A stretch of DNA of 33,694 nt from NCBI GenBank assembly GCA_031263155.1, contig JAISGK010000011.1, forward strand, positions 1-33,694. The letters are read 5' to 3'. Positions 27,153-33,028 of this stretch are shown piece by piece. The position numbers and the translations under genes are program-made. Under the pieces are notes generated by a model. It searched no databases. It was given only the letters and a program-made list of their open reading frames with translations, and was not told the origin of the DNA. The stretch comes from Clostridiales bacterium. Lineage in GTDB: Bacteria; Bacillota; Clostridia; Lachnospirales; WQUN01. How positions within the stretch are numbered: the stretch's first letter is position 1; every line of letters starts with the position of its first letter.

Positions 27153-27189
27153 TTGTAGTAATTATACTACAAACTATTGTAGCTGTCAA
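27153..27189 (-). promoter_or_regulatory. Defence operon promoter with palindromic operators
   Basis: Minus-strand TTGACA (27189-27184) and TATAAT (27166-27161), both perfect, spacing 17. A perfect palindrome TTGTAGTA-ATTA-TACTACAA (27153-27172) covers the -10 box, and a third half-site TTGTAG at 27177-27182 adds a second inverted pair within the spacer. Repeated half-sites on a strong promoter are typical of ribbon-helix-helix autorepression. Confidence 0.85.
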
Positions 27190-27311
27190 TAATGCTCGAA
27201 ATAGGGTGTTATTTTGCATTTTGCGCAAAAAAATATCACAGCAAAAGCTAATGGTTTAATTAAGGTAGTTTGGATGCCTTTTTTCTCATATCCAAATTTC
27301 ACTCACGAGCC

Positions 27312-27391
27312 TGTCCCACGGCTACGACAAAAACCCTTTAAAATCAAAAAGGAAGCCCGTTTTTTAGGCTCCCAACTTGACATGCACATAT
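27312..27391. repeat. Direct repeat copy B, downstream of tRNA-Leu
   Basis: Counterpart of 15899-15978, same orientation, both spanning exactly 80 bases between matching end blocks. This copy sits right behind the tRNA-Leu gene and contains its terminator, so it is the probable original. The 11.4 kb between the copies carries the defence operon and the small HTH gene. Confidence 0.75.
27346..27373 (-). terminator. Terminator of the tRNA-Lys/tRNA-Leu transcript
   Basis: Minus-strand GGGAGCC (27373-27367) pairs with GGCTTCC (27357-27351) with one wobble, followed by TTTTT. It ends transcription coming from the two tRNA genes. Confidence 0.78.
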
Positions 27392-27408
27392 CTCGTTAAT
27401 TATCTTCA

Positions 27409-27492
27409 TGCGGATGACAGGACTTGAACCTGCACGAAGTTGCCCCCACAAGAACCTGAATCTTGCGCGTCTGCCAATTCCGCCACATCCGC
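27409..27492 (-). tRNA. tRNA-Leu, anticodon CAG
   Basis: 84 bases. The acceptor stem GCGGATG/CATCCGC is perfect with discriminator A. The anticodon stem-loop is CAAGA-TTCAGGT-TCTTG, anticodon CAG. A long variable arm marks a class II tRNA, and the T-loop is GTTCAAGTC. No CCA is encoded. Confidence 0.95.
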
Positions 27493-27519
27493 CTGACTTT
27501 TAATTCACTTTGAACCTAC

Positions 27520-27549
27520 GTTAAATCTGAATCCAAAGGTTGATTTAAC
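27520..27549 (-). repeat. Hairpin between the two tRNA genes
   Basis: GTTAAATC (27520-27527) and GATTTAAC (27542-27549) form a perfect 8-bp stem with a 14-base loop in the spacer between tRNA-Lys and tRNA-Leu. It is probably a processing or folding element of the shared precursor. Confidence 0.4.
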
Positions 27550-27562
27550 AAGGTTTTTATGC

Positions 27563-27635
27563 TGCACCCACAGGGACTCGAACCCTGGACCCACTGATTA
27601 AGAGTCAGTTGCTCTACCAACTGAGCTAAGGGTGC
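27563..27635 (-). tRNA. tRNA-Lys, anticodon CTT
   Basis: 73 bases. Acceptor GCACCC/GGGTGC with a T-T mismatch at the seventh pair, D-arm AGCTCAGTTGGTAGAGC, anticodon stem-loop CTGA-CTCTTAA-TCAG (anticodon CTT), T-arm CAGGG-TTCGAGT-CCCTG, discriminator A, no encoded CCA. Confidence 0.95.
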
Positions 27636-27659
27636 GTATGGCTTCTGAACTTCTTACGC

Positions 27660-27688
27660 ATTATAATCCATTGCTTGGCCTGTGTCAA
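27660..27688 (-). promoter_or_regulatory. tRNA promoter
   Basis: Minus-strand TTGACA (27688-27683) and TATAAT (27665-27660), spacing 17, ends 25 bases before the tRNA-Lys 5' end. A perfect consensus promoter as expected for stable RNA. Confidence 0.88.
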
Positions 27689-27780
27689 GGCCGATTTTCC
27701 AAGGACAAGCAAGTTTGAGAGGGAAGCTGGCGTAATCCCACGATTTAAAATTAGCATGAGACGGGCTGAAAAAAAGTTAG

Positions 27781-27819
27781 TTGACAAATGTCAGACTATA
27801 TAATATCATTTTGTCTGAC
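27781..27819 (+). promoter_or_regulatory. Toxin-antitoxin promoter with operator
   Basis: TTGACA (27781-27786) is followed at 17 bases by TATCAT (27804-27809). An inverted repeat GTCAGAC (27790-27796) / GTCTGAC (27813-27819) flanks the -10 region, a fitting binding site for the antitoxin encoded just downstream. Confidence 0.65.
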
Positions 27820-27836
27820 CAATCGAAAGGAGTGCG

Positions 27837-28172
27837 ATGAATATGGAATTTATGCCAATGCGAGCACTTTCAAGAGAGCCGCAAACCGTCATCAGTCAAT
27901 TACAACGTGATGGCGAACTGGTGGTGACCAATAATGGTCAGCCCATTATTCTAATGATAGACTTGGCGGGCAGAGACTTAGTAGAAGTTGTTAATATTGT
28001 TCGCAATAAATGTACAGCATCATCGCCTGATACCACAGGCAAAACCCAGCGAGCAGCCTTTGAAAGATTTTTTGCGGCGATAGGGGCTATTGATGATGAA
28101 GCAATTACTGACGCTGATATAGCTCAATTTGAAAACAATCAAGTCAATATCGGAAGGGATCTGGACCTATGA
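27837..28172 (+). CDS. Phd/YefM-like antitoxin
   Basis: 111 residues. The N-terminal half, MRALSREPQTVISQLQRDGE and LVVTNNGQPIILMIDLAGRD, is the Phd/YefM DNA-binding fold. The C-terminal half (RAAFERFFAAIGAIDDEAIT) is the toxin-binding region. GAAAGGAG precedes the ATG by four bases. The stop overlaps the toxin start as ATGA. It probably autoregulates through the inverted repeat in the promoter. Confidence 0.85.
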   Translation: MNMEFMPMRALSREPQTVISQLQRDGELVVTNNGQPIILMIDLAGRDLVEVVNIVRNKCTASSPDTTGKTQRAAFERFFAAIGAIDDEAITDADIAQFENNQVNIGRDLDL

Positions 28173-28582
28173 TTTATGTACTGGATAGCAATATTGTTTC
28201 TTACATGCTTAAAAAAGAGGCTGAGGTTATTGCTAATTATCGCCGTACAGCCGATCAAGGCCACGAGTTTATTATTTTACCGATTGTCCGATACGAGGTT
28301 GAAAGATGGCTGATGGAGCAGAAACTCAAAAAAATGCTAACTCAATTTGAAATTTTATGTGAAGAAGCCGGAACATTAGAATTTAGCCGACCGGTGTGGC
28401 AGCAAGCGGCACTCATTTATGCTGATCTTTCACAGCGTGGCGAACTGATTGATGACGCTGATATTTTTATCGCCGCTTTCTGCCTGACATACGAATATAC
28501 CCTTGTAACCAATAACCTCCGCCACTTTGAGCGCATTGACAAATTACATACCGTTAACTGGAAAAGTAATGCGACATTTTAA
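28169..28582 (+). CDS. PIN-domain toxin (VapC-like endoribonuclease), intact
   Basis: 137 residues. MIYVLDSNIVSYMLKKEAEV supplies the first catalytic Asp, RYEVERWL the conserved Glu, and LIDDADIFIAAFCLTYEYTL the C-terminal acidic cluster, ending LHTVNWKS. All expected acidic residues are present. It is the closest intact relative in the window of the frameshifted gene at 4935-5350, sharing the start MIY(A/V)LD(T/S)NI and the end VNWKS. It is presumably an RNA-cleaving toxin neutralised by the upstream antitoxin. Confidence 0.88.
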   Translation: MIYVLDSNIVSYMLKKEAEVIANYRRTADQGHEFIILPIVRYEVERWLMEQKLKKMLTQFEILCEEAGTLEFSRPVWQQAALIYADLSQRGELIDDADIFIAAFCLTYEYTLVTNNLRHFERIDKLHTVNWKSNATF

Positions 28583-28603
28583 GTGTGATAAAATCAATTC
28601 TTA

Positions 28604-28739
28604 CTGACAACATCTTGTCAGCAGTGGTAGTTTAGGAAAACTTCAATCCTAAACCGGTGGCTCTTGATACGGCATTTCCCCAACTTCATAAAAACAATAT
28701 TGGGCGAAGTTACCCATCTCCTCTACCCTGCCTCTTTTT
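28604..28739. other. Inverted repeats in an intergenic stretch
   Basis: Two hairpins follow the toxin gene: CTGACAA-CATC-TTGTCAG (28604-28621) and GTTTAGGA/TCCTAAAC (28630-28637 with 28647-28654). Longer-range pairs AACTTC/GAAGTT and TTGATAC/GTATCAA could enclose the following 100 bases. Neither hairpin has a T-tract. They may be the scar of an excised mobile element or transcription end signals. I see no gene here. Confidence 0.35.
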
Positions 28740-28830
28740 GGTATCAATCAAAATTTTCACGAAGTAAAATCCTTTCTTCCCGTTCTTTGTCCAAATCAAC
28801 TTCATATCCAGCCAAAAGGCCTCGTAACGC
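28740..28830 (-). pseudogene. Remnant of a second antitoxin/PIN-toxin pair
   Basis: On the minus strand an in-frame stop is followed by ALRGLLAGYEVDLDKEREER and a stop at 28744, which reads like the C-terminus of a small antitoxin. Overlapping it, a GTG at 28760 opens MKILIDT, the standard start of a PIN toxin, after which the sequence turns to nonsense. Both ends are cut off, so only the junction of the former operon survives. The reading rests on pattern alone. Confidence 0.45.
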
Positions 28831-29010
28831 TTAAAATGAACGTTACTTGCAGTATAGATACATAGGCTAGGCTAGTAAAGAGGGTGATGGTGGGGATATA
28901 GCTGGCCGCTACCTCATCAGTGAGTTTAAGCTGGGTCGTATTGCCCGCGCTGTCGCGGGCATTGAGTTGATACTGATAGACTTGGCCAGCGGTTAGCTGG
29001 AGGTTGACGG
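28831..29010 (-). pseudogene. Fragment of an extracellular repeat-domain protein
   Basis: A minus-strand frame reads NTVNLQLTAGQVYQYQLNAR followed by DSAGNTTQLKLTDEVAASYI, the pattern of a fibronectin type III or Ig-like domain in secreted proteins. It has no start of its own, since its upstream end lies inside the HypF-like gene, and it degenerates downstream. It looks like a piece of a surface-protein gene joined to the 3' end of the HypF-like gene by rearrangement. Confidence 0.45.
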
Positions 29011-30963
29011 TATTGGAGAGAATTCCCGCGCGAGCCATGCCTGCCCAACCGCTATAGACGAGTCTCCGGGAGGGAATATCTCGTTGCGGGACACCTCAAA
29101 CGCGGCATTTGCCAGGTCTTTAAGCAACATTTCGGCAAAAAACTTTTGCTTCATCATATCGCCCGCCACACAAACTTTGTTATATCCCGCTCGCTTTTTT
29201 ATACGTGTGCATATCTCGACCGTCATGGCGGATACCGCGTGATAAAATCCCAGCGCCAGCGCCCTCCTATAATCCGCTGAGTACCAGCCTACTACTTTTC
29301 CGTGTATTATCTCTATAGGATTGTTAACAGACAACAAAGTGCGCAAAATCTCGCTGCTGTTGATGATAAAGACCCCGGCTTCATCGCTGATCTCAAACGA
29401 CATGTCTATGTGCGCAAGCTGCTGCTCTTGCGCGATTTCTACTTCGCGCTCCAGCGATGCCACGCAGTCGTTAGTGTCCTCGGCAATACCCACTAAGCAC
29501 GCCGCCACATCAAATAATTTCCCCATGCTGCATGTTTGCGTTGTGTTAATGTTATTTTTAAGCGTTGCCGAAAATATCGTACTGTCTTCACACAGGCCGT
29601 GTTCAGTCAAAAAACACTGCATTGTCGTGCGCGCGTCGTTTAACAGCGATGCGTCGCCGGGGATCGTAACATATGACAAATGCCCAACTCTCTCGGCAAC
29701 CCGCTGCCTCATTATGAAAAATTCACTGCCCCAGTCGCGTCCATCCAGGCCCATGCCACCATGATCAAAGGCCAGCCCTATACATTCTGTTAACCCTTGC
29801 TCCGCCATAACAGACGCGACGTGCGCTTGATGATGCTGTATATACACTATATCTATCGGTAGCTTTTCCGCGTCTGAGAAGCTAATGCCCCGCTCGAGAT
29901 ACCCCTGGTCTACATTCGGAGCTATGGAGCCAACACTTACGGAATCTTGATCGTCCGTGTGTTCACTCGCATTGAGGACAATCGCACTCGTATGATCATT
30001 GTTTGTGTCGTCACCCACATCCGCCGCGTCTCGGGCAATGTCCGCGCTGTAGCAGCCAGGATTGGCATCGACGGCAAAACGATTGGGCAAACCCATTATA
30101 TCCAAATGGTCGCGCACAACTTGCGTGGCGTATTCCAGGTTACATTTTACCGCTGCATTGCCTAGCGACTGGCTAAGCATGTATTGATTATCCACTTTAA
30201 TACAAAACGCGTTATTTTCATCCGAGCCGACCGCAAGGACCGTGCCATTGTCTTGAGACATCGGAAGAGCTACAGTTTGTTGCGAGTACCCACGCCCACG
30301 GGTCAAAAAAATAGGCTTGCCGCCAATATATTGAATAACCGTCTCTTCGGCGCAGCGACTTATCATAATCTCATTGGTCAGCGCGGGTATGTTATTCTCG
30401 TTCATAAACCGCAGCATATCCAAATCACGATGAATAACAGTTCCCGCCGACAGCCGATCTGTCAATCGGTTTATATCAACAACGCGCGCATAAGTAAATA
30501 CTATTGTGCCTACATCGCGTGTAATTTGCCGCAAAATTCCCGATGGTATGCTGCAACCGATATACGCGCCACAACAAAGATTGTGCGGGTATGGACGCAT
30601 TTTAAGCCGCAACATAAGAATGGGAGTTTCGGGCGAGAGCAGAAGATGGCGTTCGTAAGCGCTAACATAGCAAACGCGCTCTATCGACGCGATATCTGGA
30701 TGCGCGAGAAAAAGCTCCTCATGCCTGGCGCAGGTAAGCGCACGTACGCGTGACACGGCCTCGCGTGAAAAAGGCGAACATGTTAACAGAAACCCTCCAG
30801 CCGATTTGACAGCGACGATTCCGCTGTTTTTTAGCTCCTCGACGCAATTTTCTGTCGCTTCGCCGCCGCCCGACACAATGCGTCGCTCCGTCGGGCTATA
30901 GAAAAAAAACATAGTTTGCGTATCCTCACTCACCGCCGTATTCGCGGCGCCAAAGTCAAACAT
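28993..30963 (-). CDS. Divergent HypF-like carbamoyltransferase lacking the N-terminal domains
   Basis: 656 residues. HypF normally has acylphosphatase, zinc-finger, YrdC-like and Kae1-like domains and makes the CN ligands of [NiFe] hydrogenase from carbamoyl phosphate. Here the acylphosphatase and zinc fingers are missing. The YrdC-like part starts near residue 35 (SGIVAVKSAGGFLLTC) and ends near GGKPIFLTRGRGYSQQ. The Kae1-like part has TVLAVGSDENNAFCI, IQHHQAHVASVMAEQ (metal histidines) and GLAFDHGGMGLDGRDWGSEF. The usual GGVFQN region reads VCVAGDMMKQKFF. About 45 acidic, low-complexity residues are inserted before the HHQAH motif. The last few codons are rearrangement-derived. No other hyp gene is in the window. 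Function is uncertain. Confidence 0.72.
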   Translation of the reverse strand: MFDFGAANTAVSEDTQTMFFFYSPTERRIVSGGGEATENCVEELKNSGIVAVKSAGGFLLTCSPFSREAVSRVRALTCARHEELFLAHPDIASIERVCYVSAYERHLLLSPETPILMLRLKMRPYPHNLCCGAYIGCSIPSGILRQITRDVGTIVFTYARVVDINRLTDRLSAGTVIHRDLDMLRFMNENNIPALTNEIMISRCAEETVIQYIGGKPIFLTRGRGYSQQTVALPMSQDNGTVLAVGSDENNAFCIKVDNQYMLSQSLGNAAVKCNLEYATQVVRDHLDIMGLPNRFAVDANPGCYSADIARDAADVGDDTNNDHTSAIVLNASEHTDDQDSVSVGSIAPNVDQGYLERGISFSDAEKLPIDIVYIQHHQAHVASVMAEQGLTECIGLAFDHGGMGLDGRDWGSEFFIMRQRVAERVGHLSYVTIPGDASLLNDARTTMQCFLTEHGLCEDSTIFSATLKNNINTTQTCSMGKLFDVAACLVGIAEDTNDCVASLEREVEIAQEQQLAHIDMSFEISDEAGVFIINSSEILRTLLSVNNPIEIIHGKVVGWYSADYRRALALGFYHAVSAMTVEICTRIKKRAGYNKVCVAGDMMKQKFFAEMLLKDLANAAFEVSRNEIFPPGDSSIAVGQAWLAREFSPIPSTSS

Positions 30964-31122
30964 ATTTAAAAAAGCACCTCCAAAGGATTAATGCCTTGGC
31001 TATAGATAAAATTACTATACAATCATATGTTCTCCTTATTGGACAATTGCTAAACCGGAAGAATCCCAACCAAGACAACAAGAATGCCAGATTAGATTGC
31101 GCCTAACCTTTCATCCGCGCGC

Positions 31123-31161
31123 AAAAAGGCGCTAACCATTATGTCAAATGGCCAACGCCTT
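31123..31161 (-). terminator. Intrinsic terminator of the TSUP operon
   Basis: A 15-bp stem on the minus strand (31161-31147 with 31140-31126, three G-U wobbles, loop of six) is followed by T's, 49 bases after the last gene of the operon. The 160 bases between it and the HypF-like start hold no gene; a weak TATAGT lies near 31011 but no clear promoter. Confidence 0.78.
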
Positions 31162-31209
31162 AAAAAAACGTGAAAATGATGCAAGAGTCTCAAGAGTTTT
31201 AGTCCAAGT

Positions 31210-31383
31210 CTATTGAAGCGCCTGCTCTAGGCGTGATAGCTGATCCACCGGAAACATTTTCAGCAAATCCTTGTACTGATCTTGCGTGAGGCCTTCCGCC
31301 GTAACATACATTTGTACCTTGCGATCTATGTCCGCATTGCTAAATTCTTGTTTCATTTGATCAAAGTTATCGAACTGCGTCAT
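31210..31383 (-). CDS. Small protein of unknown function, 57 residues
   Basis: From the ATG at 31383, with GGGGCAAGG upstream, overlapping the end of the permease gene by 17 bases. The sequence is helical and amphipathic (FDNFDQMKQEFSNADIDRKV, then TAEGLTQDQYKDLLKMFPVD, QLSRLEQAL). There is no membrane segment. I do not recognise it. Position as third gene of the TSUP operon suggests a small accessory or regulatory subunit. Confidence 0.65.
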   Translation of the reverse strand: MTQFDNFDQMKQEFSNADIDRKVQMYVTAEGLTQDQYKDLLKMFPVDQLSRLEQALQ

Positions 31384-31771
31384 GAACCTTGCCCCTTTCA
31401 ATCGGTTTTCTAAATAACTCGTATATTCCCATTGCCAGCAAAAAAAATCCAAAGCACCTGCGCAGCAAAGATGAATCCATCTTAACCGCTACTATAGAAC
31501 CCGCTACCGCCCCCAAAAAACCAAAAAGTATTATGGGCATAAGTGGCTTTTTTTCTATGTTGCCCTGCTTTGCGTGTGTGATAAGCGCGATGGCGGCGGT
31601 GGGCAAAAAGTACAGCAGGTTTATATTTTGCGCGAGGTGCTGATCCATGCTAAAAAAAACACACAGCGCCGGTATCAAAATAGAACCGCCTCCAATACCC
31701 ATCCCGCTTATTATGCCCGAGGCAAGCCCGATTAAAACGTATAGCGATATCTCGCCTATTCCCACGCTCAT
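31367..31771 (-). CDS. Half-size TauE/SafE (TSUP) membrane protein, second of a pair
   Basis: 134 residues with four hydrophobic segments. SLYVLIGLASGIISGMGIGG and GSILIPALCVFFSM are the first half-repeat of the TSUP fold, with the glycine-rich GGGS turn. A full-length TSUP protein has about 250 residues in two such repeats; here each gene encodes one. Its ATG overlaps the preceding gene as ATGA. The two probably assemble as a heterodimeric exporter or importer of a sulfur-containing or organic anion. The substrate is unknown. Confidence 0.82.
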   Translation of the reverse strand: MSVGIGEISLYVLIGLASGIISGMGIGGGSILIPALCVFFSMDQHLAQNINLLYFLPTAAIALITHAKQGNIEKKPLMPIILFGFLGAVAGSIVAVKMDSSLLRRCFGFFLLAMGIYELFRKPIERGKVHDAVR

Positions 31772-32124
31772 CCCAATATCATCCTAATTGCCGCGACTAT
31801 CATACACAAACCGAATATTTTGTACAACATACGTGTTTTTATCTTGTTAAGCGCTCGAGCGCCAATAACCCCACCTAGCACGCCTCCACTCGACACCCAA
31901 AAAATAGTGGACCAAGGTGTGTCCGCGTTCGCATAAATGAACACGCTTATTAAAGAGAGAGGGAGAATAACCGCTATGGCCGTCGCGTGCGCCTTGTGTA
32001 CCTCCATGTGTACTAGTTTCTCTAATGCGGGTACGAGTACCGTCCCGCCGCCCGCACCAAACAAACCGTTAAGCGATCCGACTGTCACGCCGATTGCCGC
32101 TTTTGTGAATAGTCCGTTTGACAA
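31768..32124 (-). CDS. Half-size TauE/SafE (TSUP) membrane protein, first of a pair
   Basis: 118 residues starting at a TTG at 32124. AAIGVTVGSLNGLFGAGGGT and VLVPALEKLVHMEVHKAHAT show the TSUP half-repeat, followed by two or three further membrane segments (AIAVILPLSLISVFIY, FWVSSGGVLGGVIGARAL). The ribosome site AAGGAGG lies inside the 3' arm of a terminator hairpin, so its translation may depend on that structure being open. Confidence 0.82.
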   Translation of the reverse strand: MSNGLFTKAAIGVTVGSLNGLFGAGGGTVLVPALEKLVHMEVHKAHATAIAVILPLSLISVFIYANADTPWSTIFWVSSGGVLGGVIGARALNKIKTRMLYKIFGLCMIVAAIRMILG

Positions 32125-32127
32125 TAA

Positions 32128-32170
32128 AAAAACCTCCTTTGGGTTAGTATTATCTCCCCATGAGGTTTTT
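32128..32170 (-). terminator. Terminator between nth and the TSUP genes, overlapping the TSUP ribosome site
   Basis: Minus-strand AAAAACCTC (32170-32162) pairs perfectly with GAGGTTTTT (32136-32128), with an inner TGGG/CCCA pair, followed by TT then A and the TTG start. The GGAGG that serves the TSUP start is part of the right arm. The left arm overlaps the last codons of nth. Confidence 0.65.
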
Positions 32171-32795
32171 ATAATTTACTGGGGCAAAACTCCACTAACC
32201 CACAGGAAGAGCAGCTGGGTTTGCGTGCCTTGCATATGCCTCGCCCGTGGGTAATAAGCTGTGTATTAAGCCGTGACCAGTGTTCTTGAGGGAGTTGGCG
32301 GCACAAATCTTTTTCTACTACATTGGGGTCATCACTTTCAGTTAGCCCCAAACGTTTGGCTATACGCTTTACATGCGTGTCTACTATCACACTTGGTATG
32401 TTAAAAACATGGGCGCGTATAAGATTGGCCGTCTTTCGCCCTACTCCGGGTAAATTTGTAAGTAACGACATATCGTTTGGCACTTGACCGGCATGACGCG
32501 TGACAAGCGCTGACATGGCGCATACTATGTACGTGGACTTGGTGCGAAAAAATCCCGCCGATTTGATTATTTCCGCCACAGCGTTTACATCTGCGGCGGC
32601 AAGAGCCTCCACGCTGGGGTACCGCGTAAATAACACAGGCGTAATCGTGTTAACGCGCGCGTCGGTACATTGCGCGCTAAGTATTGTGGCGACCAGAAGC
32701 TGCCATGGCTCCTCGTATTGCAAAAAGCATTTAATATCGGTCGGGTACGTCTCATCTAACTTATTCAAAAGTGATACCATTGCGTCATGCGTCAT
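32169..32795 (-). CDS. nth: Endonuclease III, DNA glycosylase/AP lyase
   Basis: 208 residues, normal length, from the ATG at 32795 (GAGGTGG upstream). It removes oxidised pyrimidines in base excision repair. Helix-hairpin-helix LTNLPGVGRKTANLI carries the catalytic Lys, and VIVDTHVKRIAKRLGL has the catalytic Asp. The C-terminal iron-sulfur cluster loop is CKARKPSCSSCGLVEFC, the exact Cx6Cx2Cx5C pattern. LVATILSAQCTDARVN is also diagnostic. It follows the tRNA-Gly terminator, and I see no clear dedicated promoter, so it may rely on read-through. Confidence 0.95.
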   Translation of the reverse strand: MTHDAMVSLLNKLDETYPTDIKCFLQYEEPWQLLVATILSAQCTDARVNTITPVLFTRYPSVEALAAADVNAVAEIIKSAGFFRTKSTYIVCAMSALVTRHAGQVPNDMSLLTNLPGVGRKTANLIRAHVFNIPSVIVDTHVKRIAKRLGLTESDDPNVVEKDLCRQLPQEHWSRLNTQLITHGRGICKARKPSCSSCGLVEFCPSKL

Positions 32796-32840
32796 TTTGC
32801 CACCTCGTTTAGACTTGGCGCTTTTAGAAGTTGGCCATAC

Positions 32841-32864
32841 AAAAAAAGCGGGGCGAAACCCCAC
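32841..32864 (-). terminator. Terminator after tRNA-Gly
   Basis: Minus-strand GTGGGG (32864-32859) pairs with CCCCGC (32853-32848), loop TTTCG, followed by a run of seven T. Confidence 0.82.
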
Positions 32865-32891
32865 AAGGAAAAAATGTTTGAAACAAAGTCG

Positions 32892-32963
32892 AGCGCGAGA
32901 CGGGATTCGAACCCGCGATCCTCGCCATGGCAAGGCGATGCTCTACCACTGAGCCACTCGCGC
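32892..32963 (-). tRNA. tRNA-Gly, anticodon GCC
   Basis: 72 bases. Acceptor GCGCGAG/CTCGCGC is perfect. The anticodon stem-loop is TCGCC-TTGCCAT-GGCGA, anticodon GCC. The T-arm is CGGG-TTCGAAT-CCCG, discriminator T, no encoded CCA. Confidence 0.95.
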
Positions 32964-32998
32964 GAAGAACTAAAATCAGCCTCAACACTTACAATGTT

Positions 32999-33028
32999 AT
33001 TATAGCGTACGTTCAATCGCCTTGTCAA
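32999..33028 (-). promoter_or_regulatory. tRNA-Gly promoter
   Basis: Minus-strand TTGACA (33028-33023) and TATAAT (33004-32999), spacing 18, end 36 bases before the tRNA 5' end. Confidence 0.8.

Noticed and set aside
27409-27635. CRISPR-like or repeated array near the tRNA genes
   Set aside because: The apparent repetition is the shared T-arm and D-arm of two tRNAs; no regularly spaced repeats were found anywhere in the window.
32795-32933. N-terminal extension of endonuclease III to 32933
   Set aside because: It would read through the tRNA-Gly gene and its terminator; the ATG at 32795 has a good ribosome site and gives the normal family length.
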